A program made the position numbers and the translations under genes. The notes below the pieces were generated by a model. It worked only from the letters and a program-made list of their open reading frames with translations. It had not been told where the DNA came from and did no database searches. Positions 10,781 to 24,664 of a stretch of 64,000 nt of DNA are shown piece by piece. The stretch covers positions 1,553,001 to 1,617,000 of the forward strand of contig NC_134677.1 of assembly GCF_024713945.1 (NCBI RefSeq). Reading direction: 5' to 3'. Every line of letters begins with the position of its first letter. Position 1 is the stretch's first letter. This stretch comes from Dermatophagoides farinae (Eukaryota; Arthropoda; Arachnida; Sarcoptiformes; Pyroglyphidae).

Positions 10781-13700
10781 TTATTTGAACACGCTGCATA
10801 AAAAACACACAATTGAAAAAAAAAATGTACATGCAGCAGACGCCGCTCACAATTTATTTTTTTCTTGGAAACTTTTTTTTTGGAAAATTATTATTTTTTT
10901 ACAGAAATATTTCTCAAAAATTAGCTTGTAACAACAACAGATGGCAGTATAGGTAAATTTCTTTAAATATTCTTTTTTTCTGTCTATTTATTCGAATGAT
11001 TGGACGAGCATCATTTTTTTTTTTTTGGTTCCATAATTATTGACATAATTTTTGTTTATTATATCCAATAATGTCGATAGAATTTTATGAAGAGAAAAAG
11101 AGAGAGACAGGTAGAGAGAAAGTTTTTGCATCTATAATTATATTATACTCCTTTAATTGTGGTAATGAATCGACATTTTTTTGTTCATGTACATTTTTGT
11201 TATTTCTGTGTTTTATCACCAATCATTTTTTTTTTTTTTTTTTTTTTTTGGCAATGACGACATTTTTTCCGGCAAATCCAAAAATAAATGAACTTGAAAA
11301 AAGGATTCCCGATCAGCAACATCATCATCGATCAGATTGATTGAAAATTCATTCATCAACAAAACGTTGAATGGTTTTTTTTTCTCAGACCGGATAACCT
11401 TTTAATAGTCCAGAAATAATTTAACCCGGTAAGTACAAGCTCATTCAATATTCATTTCATATAATTTTAAATTACCAATTGTTTGTGTTTAATTGTGTGT
11501 GTGTGTTTTTTTTAAATAAAAGAAAGATTCCGTTTTACGGTTCATGATTTTTTCGTTCTCTCGTTTTCTTCTCTCAAGAAAAAAAAGCAAAAATTTATTG
11601 AAATTTCCCTTTCTCAATTTTTTTTCTAAATTGTGTTTGATCACGATCATCATATCTAATTCAGGATCAAAATTTTTAAATTTATTTCCATCATCATAAT
11701 GTGACATCAACGAAAATAATCAACGACCTTGAGCCCATATAATTGTGAACAGATTTTTCTTTTTTACTTTCTTCACACAATCCGGTTTCATTCATTCATT
11801 CATAAATGAATTTGAAACATGAATTGATATGTATCTTTCATTTTTTTCTTCTGCATAAAAAAAATCACGTCAATAATAATACCGGCTCAAATTTTTCGAT
11901 TGTACAGGTGCAGCTTGTGTGACCTACTAACTGACATCCTGACACGTATAATTCATTCATTCATGCAATCAAATTGATAGATGAAACAAGAAAAACAAAA
12001 TTGAAAATTGAATTAAAATTTGCAAATATGTAATAATAATATCAACAACAACAACAACACAACAACAAAGATTCGATTCGAATGTTTTATTTTATTTTTA
12101 TTTTTTGATCATTCGATCCGTTTCGGGATTTTTTTGTTTTGTTTTGTTTGAACATAAAATTAGTTCTGACCTTTGTTTTTTTTTTATTATCATTTCATTT
12201 TTTTTCTTTGTACCCAAATATGAACGAATAGAAAAAAATAATGTAAAAGGTCATCAACTTGTTTGATGCTCGCGCTAGCTAACGCTCGTGTCCGTCCAAT
12301 GTGAACTTCCGTGATCCAAATCAAAAATCTTTTTTTGTGAATCCAAATTTTCCAAGTATGCCAATGTCTGTGTCTGTGCACATGTGTGTGTGTATTTACA
12401 ACACTAAATGTCCGACACGGTTTTTTTCTTCTTCTTCGTTTTCATTTTTGTTTTCTCTCTTTTTTCCACTTTCAACCATCTAAAAATGATGAAAGTGGTG
12501 GTTCTATGAGGTCAGAAAAAGTTTTTTTTTATTGCAGACAAAAATTAGATTCAAGATAACATCTTTTTTTATGAAAATTGGAAATGTTCCCAAAAACAAA
12601 AACAAAAAATGAAATGAAATGAAAATCATTAACATTGAAAAAAAAACTTTTTTTGAATCAATGAATTCATTACTTTTTTCCTTACTTGTTTTCATTTTTC
12701 GTTTTTCTTTTTGTGACTTTCAAGTTCAAGTCAATGTTCAAGTGATATATAAAAATTATTTTGATATTTATTTCTTTCAACAACAACAACAACAACATAA
12801 TAATAATAATAATGAAAAACTCTTCCGCATTCATTTTCTGTTTTTGTTTACAAATAATAAATAATAAAAAACAACAAATTATTATAAATATATACATCGA
12901 TCGATTCACATTAACTATGACCATCAAAAATTATTGAAAAAAAACAAACAAAAAACAACAAGATCGACTAGGCACGATGATGACCTCGAAATTTACTGAT
13001 GAATTGAGAAAATGGAAAACCAAAAAAAAGGTTTATCAAATTATTGTTTCAATTCAATCAAATCAACTTGATTGACTTTCATTCGTTAAAGTTATTTTTC
13101 TATGGAACCGTTACTTTTTGATCTTTCAGAGTTTGAAGCACAACAACAACACACAAAGATCAAGCCAACCTATTAACACAGATATTTTGATATTTTTTTT
13201 AATATAAAGATAACGATTGCCCCAAAAAAGGTATCATGTTTGAATTATACAATGTTTTCATCGTCCCTGAATTTAATTTATGAAATTTTTTGTTTTACTT
13301 ATTTCTCCCTTTTTTTTGATTGTTCCAATTTTTTTCTCACGTACACGCCGTGTGCTTGAACTTGATTTTTTTCCAATCACAATAATCGATGGCCTTGATT
13401 TTCGTTGTTGTTTTTTTTATCCGTTGTTCTGTCTGATGATAAACTAGTTTTTTTCGGACATTATCATCATCATTATTGATGACCACATATGGTGATGATC
13501 ATTTCAAAAATTTACATTTTTCATTTGAATAATAATAATATTTTTAGTTTGTACATCATATCCTTTTTGATTTCTCTATTCAACTATTATCATTGAAATT
13601 ATTCCAAATGAAAAATTTCTCAATAATAATATGTATGAGACAGGATACAATAACAATTTGTTGTTGTTGTTGTATGATTTCTTGTCTTTTCATTGTCTAC

Positions 13701-15255
13701 AATAATAATAACAACAACATAATTTTGACGACAATTATGAATACATTTTGACAATAATCATAATAATAATAACAATAATGTCAGGCAGTGAAGAAGCCAT
13801 TTTTGATGCCTGTACAATTTTGTTTCAGTTTCAGTTTGATATTTTTTTCTGGAACATATAAAATATAGAAAAAAAATTTTTTTTTTTACTTTTTTTCTTT
13901 CTAATTTTCTTTTTTTTTTTTGATATATATGAATTTTTTTTTCTCTTCTCTATAAATGATGACGATGATATTGATGATGATTTTTTGTTTCAAAAATCAC
14001 AAAGTGGTATGATTTTCTAATGTTGCAGCCATGTGTGTGTGTGTCTGTATATCAAATGTCTAGCTAGGACTCTAGATCACCGTTAGTCATTCAATTGAAC
14101 ACACACATACATGAGTTTGATATTCAATGTCAATGTTATAGTCATTTTTATGCCTATGATGATGATGATTATAAGATGAAGCTGTTGTGAAGGTGGTTAT
14201 GATGACGATGATGATCTTGATCATCATATCTTTGATTTTGTTGTTACGCTTGTTTCAAATTTCAAATTGAATTTGTTTATTTGTTTGTTTGTTTTTTTTT
14301 TGTCATTCATATATTGCCCTTTAAGTTTTCCGTATTTTTTGTTTTTTAACAAAAGAAAATTATTTTTTTTTTCTAAATTTTAAATCCCATAATAAGTGAT
14401 CATCATTTTTTTAATTTTTAGTCATTGTGGTTGTAGTCGTCGTTGTCGTTAGATTTTTTTGTTTGTTTGTTTGAATGTTTATTTGTTGTTTGTTGTTTTT
14501 AGTCATGACTTTGCCACCATCATAATCATCATGGCCATAATTTGTTGTTTTTGTTGGTGTTGTTGTATGTGATCAACGATCAATCGATCGCGATTGATCA
14601 ATCAATCAATTAATCATCATTGGTGTGTAATGGTGTGATTGTCGCATGTCACCAATATTCATTGAATTGAATTCAAGTTTAATATTTTTATTTTGCAACA
14701 ACAAAGAAAAAAAAAGTTTATATTGTTAAACAACAAATTTTGTGATTGTAACCGATGCATATAGTGACGACATCGACACACATGCACCATTTTTTTTATT
14801 ATATTCAAAATCATCATCATCATCATCGGTTCATATTTGATTTTAGCCCCATTTCATAATATTTATTGTTTTTTTTCCAATAACAATCACATCGAAAATT
14901 CTTTATTTGGATCATTCACATTTCATTCAGCCAAATTGTGATCCGGTGTTGCAAATAATAATAGTTTACATTACATTGTCAATGTAAATTAGCGACAAAA
15001 ATTTTATTTGGTCCATTTATTATTAAAAAAAAAAAATATCCATTCCTGTCCCACGATGAAGTTTCTGTGTTTGTTTGTGTTTGTCTGCGTATTATTTCAA
15101 CGATTATCCCCATATATTTTTTTTTATTATTTTTGTTGTGTTTTTTACAAATTTTAATCCTTCCGTTTGTGTTATCTTTTTCTCTATATATATATAGGAA
15201 ATTATCAAATAACCATTTTATAGTGGCTGCTTGAAAAATTAATAAAATTAACAAA
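10781..15255. repeat. 4.5 kb gene-free spacer between RpS25 and the fatty acyl-CoA reductase
   Basis: No gene can be supported on either strand. Content: a 24-T run at 11226-11249, CAA/ACA repeats at 12042-12070 and 12779-12797, a mixed-composition patch at 11908-11950, poly-T stretches at 13873-13920, and GTT/TTG and ATG repeats near 13660-13675 and 14158-14210. The last several hundred bases are the presumed promoter and 5' UTR of the reductase at 15256. Confidence 0.6.
11226..11249 (+). repeat. Poly-T tract (24 T)
   Basis: Uninterrupted homopolymer in intergenic DNA, read directly; length may be unreliable in the assembly. Confidence 0.9.
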
Positions 15256-17380
15256 ATGAAGACAATGAATGAAGATCATCGTAATGTCATTGATGCTAAT
15301 GCACAAGAGATGCATACATCATTGGGTGAACTGAATTCGATTGGTGATTCGTTGATTTCATCATTTTATGCGGGAAAATCGATTTTTATTACCGGTGCCT
15401 CTGGATTTATGGGTAAAGTTTTGGTAGAAAAATTACTTCGTTCATGTCCTGATGTAAAGTCAATTTATATTCTTCTTCGTACGAAGAAAAATGTCGATCC
15501 TTGTGACCGATTGGATGAACTTATCCGATCAAAGGTTTGTCAATTTTTTTCCATCATTTTTCTCAATAATGTATCGGGAATACTTAAACTTTATTGTTTA
15601 TCAGATTTTCGATAGAGTTCGTGAAATGAATGCTAACCTGTTGAATAAAGTGGTCGTCATTCCTGGTGACATCGTATTACCCGGTTTAGGTATTTCCAAT
15701 GCTAACATTGAATTATTAAGCCAAGAAGTTTCCATTGTTTTTCATTCGGCTGCCACCGTTAAATTTGATGAGCCAATGAGGTTTGTTAATTATTCAAAAA
15801 AAAAAAAAAACAATTTAATAATTTTTTTCAACCTCATCATCATTCAGAACTTCTATCAATTTCAATGCATTGGGTACGAGACACATGTTGGAACTTTGTC
15901 GTAAAATGAAAAAATTGGAAGCATTTGTTCACGTGTCTACAGCTTACTCGAATTGTGACCGTCATGATGTTGGTGAACAATTTTATCCAATAACTGTGCC
16001 ATATCAGAAAATAATCGAACTTAATGAATGGATGGATGATGAAACGCTGGCCGCCGTAACTCCTCAATTGTTAGGTAATCGACCTAATACTTATACATAT
16101 ACGAAAGCGTTAGCCGAAACCTTGCTATTGAATGAGAAAGGTTCACTTCCAGTTGCTATTGTGCGGCCATCTATAGTTACTGCTGCTTGGCGTGAACCAT
16201 ATCCCGGTTGGGTGGACAATATCAATGGACCAACTGGAATGGTATTGGCATCGGGTAAAGGATTATTGCGAACCATGTTGTATGATTCAAAGGCTTGTGC
16301 CGATATAATCCCAGTGGATATGGTAATCAATCTAATGATAGCCGTTGCATGGTACACTGCAGTGCGAAGACCAAAAAATATTCAAATTTATAATTGTACT
16401 TCGGGGACGTTAAACACATTGAAATGGAAAGACATAGAAAGGATTGTTTTTCCATTGTTATTGAAATATCCCAGTGCTAATGTGTTTCGATATCCAGGTG
16501 GAACATTCAAAGAATCGCGAACTTATAACCGAATTTGTGGTGTATTCGGTCATATAATACCGGCTTATCTATTCGATGGTATTCGTTTATTATGCCTGCA
16601 AAAACCAATGTATGTTGTAGAACCAAGAATATGACTATTTTAATGATTGATTGTTTGATTCTAATATAGGCTGATTCGAATCTATCAAAAACTTCATCGA
16701 GCAATTGAAGCTCTTGAATATTTTACCACACGTGGATGGGATTTCAGCTCCACAAATGTGATTGCCTTGTCTCAAGAACTTCAAGGCATTGATCAAAAGG
16801 TAAAATACATAAAAAAAAATTTTGATTGATTGACTGATTATGATGATGATAATTTTTAAAAGGAATTTCATTTTGATGTCCGAAATCTTAATTGGTTGTC
16901 ATATTGGGAGGATTATGTTATTGGAATACGGAAATTTATTTTAAAAGAAGAAGATTCAATGTTACCAAAAGCGAGAAAAAATTTAAAAAGGTTTGAACTA
17001 TCATCATCTATTGTCTTTCTAGCATTTTCATTTATATTATTTTACATTTATTGAATAGAATCTATTACGCACAGAAATTTCTCTATCTATTTATTGCAAT
17101 GATTATTCCATTTATATTGGCCACAAGTACATCATTTATTTCCCTTGAATGGCTATCATCAATCATAACTATTATTTGGCCATTCGAATTTATTGTACAA
17201 CAACAACAACAACATAATCTAAATTTTCAATCATCTCCAATTATAGAAGAATCATCATCAATGAATATCACACCAATCATTTCATTAACAACAATACCAT
17301 CATCACAATCCCGACAATCATCAATTTGGACATTATTGGCATCATATATTGGTTTACCAATCTCATCGATCACTACTTGA
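15256..17380 (+). CDS. Fatty acyl-CoA reductase (alcohol-forming)
   Basis: Six exons in phase: 15256-15534, 15605-15780, 15848-16609, 16670-16799, 16863-16990 and 17059-17380, giving about 598 residues. The Rossmann fold starts with FITGASGFMGKVLVEKLLRS (NADPH-binding TGxxGxxG at residues 46-53). The active-site YTYTK lies at residues 234-238, followed by the NAD_binding_4 block LPVAIVRPSIV and PGWVDNINGP. The C-terminal FAR_C/'sterile' domain is visible as YFTTRGWDFSSTN and NWLSYWEDYVIGIRKFIL. Hydrophobic segments near residues 500-550 suggest membrane attachment, as in peroxisomal or ER FARs. The enzyme reduces long-chain acyl-CoA to fatty alcohol for waxes, ether lipids or cuticular/pheromone lipids. 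The Gln/Ser/Thr-rich tail of about 60 residues makes it longer than the usual 500-540. Arthropods carry many FAR paralogues, so no orthologue is assigned. It converges on GMP synthase. Confidence 0.95.
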
Positions 17381-18014
17381 AAATAACTAAACACAGACCT
17401 ACATTTACTACATTCACAATACATACACATATATACAAATACAATACAAATTTATATTTTACAACTACTTTCTAGCCATCACATTTTTATTATTAATCCA
17501 CCACATCATCACTATATAAGTTATAAATAATTTTTCCCGTTAAAAATCGTTATTCGTTATTACTATTATTAATTGTTGTTGTTGTTGTTGTTGTTATTGT
17601 TGACCTTGGATGCATTGATTGCAATTGTTGGTTTTTTTTGATATCTATCGAGAAAAATCTATTATTTTTAACTATATATCTATTTAAATTAAAAAAAAAA
17701 TTTATTAAATCGTATAGTTTTTTTCTTCATTTATTGTTTTGGAGGGAACGATGGGAAAAATGCAAACTTCAGTATCCTATATATTCATTCATTCATTCAT
17801 TATTATTATAATAAAATGGTCTCTTAGTTTTATCATGACATAGTATGACAAATAAGACAATATATGACAAAATGACAAGTATTTTTTATATATTTTCTTT
17901 ATAATTAGATTTTTTTTTCAATAGAAAAAAAAACATTATCAAAATCATCTTCACGAATTGTTGTCAAAATTGTTTGTCCTTATATGATTTGTAGGGTGAC
18001 AAATTTGGACCAAT
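17381..18014. other. Convergent 3' spacer between FAR and GMP synthase
   Basis: No gene seen. It holds a TTG repeat at about 17575-17600, an ATTC repeat near 17785-17800 and several A/T runs. Both genes' 3' UTRs must lie here. Confidence 0.6.
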
Positions 18015-20495
18015 CTATTCCCATTCGGTTGTTCCGGGCGGTTTCGGTGTCAGATCGTATAGAACACGTGAAATACCAGGTATCTGTTTGATAGTTTCGG
18101 CCATTTCATTAAACACCTATTTATAAAATGATTAGAAAAATTATTGAAATTGATAGCAATATAATTTATGCTTACGGCGAATGGTATTTGTTTATTTGGA
18201 ATAACGGGAACGCCAGTCATAAAATCTTCAGTTAGAAAAGTTCGTATGACTACTGAACGTTGATAGGATTGCTGTCTTGTTATAACTTCACGATCAAAAT
18301 GTATCGGTATAAGTATAACTGGCATTTGCGAAACTTTATGGCCCATGTTATGTGCAAACATTATGGTATTAGCTACGTGGTCCGCTTCACGTAACTGAGC
18401 GATCACAGTTGGCGTCAATGTTGTCTGAGTAATGTTCACCACTGGAGATTTGACCGATTCGCCGAATATATAACAAACACGATTCACATTATGACAAATA
18501 CGAGGTATCAATTTTGCCAGCCGTGCCAATTGTTGAAATTTATCCGATATGGTCGCTTCGTTTTCATTTGATGGTGCATCTTCAGATAAACCAACGACAT
18601 AACTATATGAACGGCAGTCACCTTGAACACCGACCGATTTAATTGGTAATAAACTGGCCACAAATTTATATTTGGTGGAAAATTTTTCTAAAAATTCACG
18701 ATCATCTTCCTCACAGCTACTATGAATTTTACCTATCATCGAATGTTTCTGTGATTGACAAAAACAATTAACAAATAATGACACAGTCTATTAAGAAATT
18801 TTTAAAAACATACCCTTTGTAAAGAGGTGGCATAGCTGACGATCACTTTGAGAAGGACCGATGTTTCCGAATAATCCTTTTCCATATAAGGCTCATCGGC
18901 ACACAATATACGAACAGCCAAACCAGGTCCAGGAAATGGATGACGATGGACCAGCTCATCTGGCAGGCCCAAATCCCGACCAAGTACACGAACTTCATCT
19001 TTATGAAAATCTTTTAATGGTTCAACTACACGACCTTCATCGCGTAGCTTTCTAACCAATTCGGTATCATTATGATGAGTTTTTATGGCATCCGCTTTTG
19101 AACTGGCCAATGAAGATGCACTTTCAATTAGATCAGGCCTCAATGTTCCTTGTCCAAGAAGAACTTCGTTCGGATCTAGTTTTAGATCACGAATAATATC
19201 ATCAGCTAGCCTAATAAATGTATCGCCAATGATTTTTCTCTTTTCTTCAGGTGATGTAACTAGACACAATGGTTTGGTGACGTATTTCTTGTCAGGCTCT
19301 TCTTTTGACAATGAAATCACTGTGGTGGCATTGTAGAAATTTAATGCAGCATTAATGACTAAAAAGAGAGATGAACAAACAAAAATATAGATATCAAAAC
19401 AAAACAAAACAACAAGTATGGTGAATTTATTTACTTTTCAAATCAAGGCCAACTTTATTAAGCGATTCTTCTACAAGGCGACTTTCGTTTTTGCGCATAA
19501 ATCCATTGTCAATATGAATTGCAATCACTTGATCTGGATTTAGCGCTTTACGAAGTAACGCTGCACATACGGATGAATCAACACCTCCACTAACAAGATT
19601 CTGAAAATGTAGAAAAAACAACAATATAAATTTATATACGAGAACATTATTGAGCAAAAAAAAAACAAAACATGCACCGGAAACATACCAGAACTTTATT
19701 ATTACCGACAACTTTACGAATGTATTCAATACATTCAGATTCTCTTGATCGCATTGTGAATGTTCCTTTCAAGCCGGTAATGTTGTAGAGAAAATTCTTC
19801 AACATAGCGTTACCATTAGTGGAAAGTGTTACTTCAGGATGGAATTGAACACCATAAAGTTTCAACATATCGTTGGAGATTGCCACAATGATATTATTGG
19901 AAGTAGCTATCACTTTAAAATCTTTGGCCACCACCGATATCGAATCACCATGTGTCAATAGGACATCTTGTTTTGGTGCCAGATTACTTTATAGATTAGA
20001 CATAAGACATTAATAATCAACAAGAAAAAAAACAAACACTACCTAAACAATGCATTAGTATTATCCACAGAAATGGTAAATTGTCCATCTTCACGTGAAT
20101 CTTTTCTTATGACTGAACCTCCAAATTCTTTGTTCAGCATTTGCATTCCATAACAGATACCCAATACGGGTAATCCAATACGAAAAATTTCAGGATCATA
20201 AGGCAAAGCTTGATCGGAGAATACGGATCCTGGTCCACCAGAAATTATTATAGCTCTGTAATAATAATTATATCAAATTTGTTAGATATTTTTATTCATC
20301 AACGACTTACTTGTAATGTTTTTCCAACAAAACTTTAGCCGGTGTTTGCAAAGGAAGTATATCTGATTCGACATTTAATTCACGAACTTTTCTATCAATC
20401 AATTTTCCATATTGAGCACCACAATCAAGAATGGCGATTTTTTCATCATGAAGCTGACCATTCGTTTTGAATGTTGATCCATTTGTTGAGGACAT
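18015..20495 (-). CDS. GMPS: GMP synthase (glutamine-hydrolysing)
   Basis: Seven in-phase exons: 20495-20311, 20255-20043, 19986-19689, 19600-19435, 19358-18814, 18748-18176 and 18116-18015. They total 693 residues, the same length as human GMPS. The class I glutamine amidotransferase domain is first: [20 protein letters not shown], then ISGGPGSV, the nucleophile in GICYGMQML (Cys96) and YGVQFHPEV. The ATP-pyrophosphatase domain follows with P-loop [13 protein letters not shown] and HIDNGFMRK. The dimerisation domain ends KPPGTTEWE, invariant in the family. It makes GMP from XMP, ATP and glutamine in the cytosol, the last step of de novo guanine nucleotide synthesis. The linker region [12 protein letters not shown] and [13 protein letters not shown] are also intact. 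No frame problem is seen; it converges on the FAR gene. Confidence 0.98.
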
Positions 20496-21624
20496 TTTTT
20501 TCGGATAGATTTATTCTTTGTTTTGTTTTTGTGTGTTTATTGTGAGTATAAAATATAATAATATTAATTATAAATTGTGTAATAAACCAGAAAAAAATTG
20601 AATTCTAAATTTATAAATTTGATGAATAAAAATGTATGAATGAATGATATTGCATTCAAAATAATAATGATTCAAATTTTAAGAAGAAAAAATTACAATA
20701 ATCAAGAAAAAGCCATTTGTTTTCTTTTTTTTCTCTGTACAAATTGACTGTTTGAAACAAAATTTTTCTTTCACTCACTTTCTCTCTCCTTTCAAACAGA
20801 TGGTTTAATGATGTTAATTTTAATAATCGACTATCACATTAGAATGGTGAAAATATTAACATGACAAGAGATGATTTTATGATCAATTCTTTGGTGGTTG
20901 ATAATCAGTTGAAATATTTTTCTTTTACAGAATCGTATAGTCGCAACTATGTCTTTTTAAATGGATGATATTGTATGTTGGTTGTTTGTTTTCTTGCCAA
21001 GAACATCGACAAACAAAATAGTGTGTGTGGTTAACTGAATTATAGAAAGAATCTAATTTTCACCTAAGAAGATTAAAAATTGGATATAATAGAATTTTGT
21101 GTTTAAAGTTTTTTTTCGAAAGAATGAAAAAACAGCTGTCATGAATGAATTTTAAAAGAATGGTCAAATAAATTGTCGATAGCGGCAATATCGGTTTGAA
21201 AAATGTTGAATTATCGTATTCACAACAAATATAAAACTGATGATGATGATTATTTTTCTATTGAAGACAAAAGACACGATGATTGACATTGACACAAACA
21301 ATTATCATATTATCGACGATTTGAATTATATATCATCGAACGATATTGATTATTATTATCATCATCATCAACATTTAACAGTGAATGTATACACAGAATT
21401 TTTAAAATTGAAAAAAAAAATTCAATTAAAATCCAAATGAATATTTGATCGAATGGAAAATAAAATGAACTTATTATTATTACTAAACTAATTTACCCGA
21501 AAGAATTATATTAGCCAAGTGAAAAAAAAAGCCGAAGCAGAAGGCACACATATACAACACACACACACACGCCTCGCCTTTAGTTACATGCCACTTCTAA
21601 ATGTGTATAGTTTATTGGGCAAAG

Positions 21625-21647
21625 ACACACACACACACACACACACA
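21625..21647 (+). repeat. (AC)n microsatellite
   Basis: About 11.5 uninterrupted AC units, read directly from the sequence. Confidence 0.9.
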
Positions 21648-22011
21648 ATTTTTTTTGGTAGCTCGACATGAATGTTTTATTCATAAAAAACGTTATCGAA
21701 TTTATAATTTATAAAAGATTTTTAATTTTAATTAAAAAAAAAATTTTTTTAAATTACTCACCTTGTAAAATATGAAAAAAAAATTTTTTAAAAATTTCCT
21801 AATATTATAAAATGATGACTATTTTTCTGTGTGTATATGAAGAAAACGACAAAATGATTGTATACGACCACCAAGAATGATCAATCGAAAATGAATGAAT
21901 GAATGAAAAAAAATCGATATATCAAACAAACAAAAAACTTGAAATTTTTTTCGATTATATCCGATCATTTATAGATAAAATCAAGGGATTCATATGCTTC
22001 TGTGATACTGA

Positions 22012-22031
22012 GTGTGTGTGTGTGTGTGTGT
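22012..22031 (+). repeat. (GT)n microsatellite
   Basis: Ten uninterrupted GT units in the LZIC 3' flank. Confidence 0.9.
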
Positions 22032-22504
22032 TCCTGATCTAAAAAATGATCATGTTGGTCCTTCAATCATTCATTTGTTCACTTAAGAAAAGATAAGATA
22101 AGATAGAACCACGTTAATCACGTTTTGATCATTTGCATATATATGCTACCACATTCTTTCTTTGTCATTTGATTGATTATTATGGTATAAAAAAAAATGA
22201 TGATGACATTATGACATGATCATCTTTGAATTCATCATATCGAATGTTTTTGTTATTGGATGATCCAAAAAAAAAAAAAAAAATTCTCCTCCTATCACAC
22301 TCCAAGATATATAAAAGATAGATAGATATGATGATGATATGTTTAAAGTAAATATTTTTCTTTTATCAAAATATAATAATAAAATGAAATTAAGCTGGCA
22401 AAAGCCCTAAATACAAACTGAAAAGATAATAATAGTAAAAAAAAAATAAATAAATGTAAGATAAAGAAATAAAAAAAAGTAAAAATGATGGCATCAAAAT
22501 GATT

Positions 22505-23296
<792 letters not shown>

Positions 23297-23511
23297 TTCG
23301 GAAGATTTCGATGATTACGACGATTGGTGGCGACAAGAATAATCGCTTGTTATGGATAAAAAAATTTCCCAGAAATATACACTTTTGGAAATGAAAAAAA
23401 AGTTTTTCGAAATTTATCATTTTGGGCTTATATTGGGCATCAATCAATTCGATATATTTTTTTTTATATTTCAACAAAAATTTGGATTTTATTATCTTTT
23501 TATTTATAAAA
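23297..23511. promoter_or_regulatory. Probable shared promoter of LZIC and PPP1R7
   Basis: Only 215 bp separate the two start codons of opposite-strand genes, so both promoters and both 5' UTRs must lie here. I see no clear TATA box at either end. Confidence 0.55.
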
Positions 23512-24664
23512 ATGTCAAACGAAGCTAATAATGATAATTCGACAACCGATGAAGATCCTACAATCATTGATCCTAATAAAACACAAAATGATGGTAAAAC
23601 CTATTTGATTATAAAACGATATGAAAAATATGAAGATTCTGATGAACAAGATGATTATGAACCAATAGCATTGGATATTGATTCAACAGAATTAGAATTT
23701 ACTCATTGTCGAATAGCTACCACTAAAAATTTCGATATACTTACGAAAACTGAATTTCTTGGCCTACGAAATAATTTGATAACAAAAATCGAAGGTTTCA
23801 TTCAGCTTATTACTCTTCGTGAACTTGAATTGTATGATAATCAAATTGAAAAAATTGAAAATCTAACTAATCTCATAAATTTAGAGTAAGTGTCCAATAA
23901 AAAACCATTGAAATTTGTTTTAATTTTTTTTCCACTTACGATTACAGAGTTCTTGATCTTTCATTCAATCGACTTAAACGAATCGAAGGTATTGATACGT
24001 TGGTTAATTTGAAAAAATTATTTCTGGTCAATAATCAAATTGAAAAAATAGAAAATCTAAACACTTTAATCAATTTGGAGACATTAGAATTGGGTGCAAA
24101 TCGTATAAGAAGAATTGAAAATATTGAAAATTTAATAAAATTAGAAAATCTATTTCTTGGAAAAAATAAGGTGGCCAAATTGGAAAATCTTGATCATCTG
24201 AAATCATTAACATTGTTGAGCATACAATCGAATCGTATAACCAAGATCGAAGGATTAGATTGTTTGGAAAAATTGCAACAACTTTATCTTAGTCATAATG
24301 GTATTGGCAAGATTGAAAATCTAGATAAAAATTTAATGATCGATACGCTTGGTTTGTATTTGTACTATTTATCTTTGTTGTTTACCCGTATTTTTAATCT
24401 TTATTTTTTTTCACAAAAATAGATTTAGCTGGTAATCAAATTAAACGATTTGAAAATATTGAACATTTAACAGAACTGGAAGAACTTTGGTGTAATGATA
24501 ATCAAATCGATGATTGGCATAATGTTCAGGTGTTAGCTAAACTGCCTAAATTATCTACCGTTTATCTTGAAAGAAATCCAATTGCAATGGATCAAATGTA
24601 TCGAAAAAAATTGATGCTTATTGCATCGACATTGAAACAAATTGATGCAACATTATGTCGATAG
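23512..24664 (+). CDS. PPP1R7: Protein phosphatase 1 regulatory subunit 7 (sds22), leucine-rich repeat protein
   Basis: Three exons: 23512-23885, 23948-24351 and 24423-24664, giving 339 residues (human 360). After an acidic N-terminus (DSDEQDDYEPIALDID) there are about eleven 22-residue SDS22-type leucine-rich repeats with the pattern LxxLxLxxNxIxKIENLxxL. Examples are LRELELYDNQIEKIENL, LKKLFLVNNQIEKIENL and LENLFLGKNKVAKLENL. The LRR cap near the end reads YLERNPI and QIDATLCR, as in sds22. The protein binds the PP1 catalytic subunit through the concave LRR face, stabilises it and steers it in mitosis and polarity. The frame stays open across both splice junctions. The downstream 3' UTR is T-rich. 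Confidence 0.96.

Larger units (their letters stand above)
20496..22504. repeat. 2.0 kb spacer between GMPS and LZIC
   Basis: No gene seen. The left part is the GMPS promoter side. It contains (AC)n at 21625-21647, ACAC runs near 21560-21570, and (GT)n at 22012-22031. The last few hundred bases are A-rich and form the LZIC 3' flank. Confidence 0.6.
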
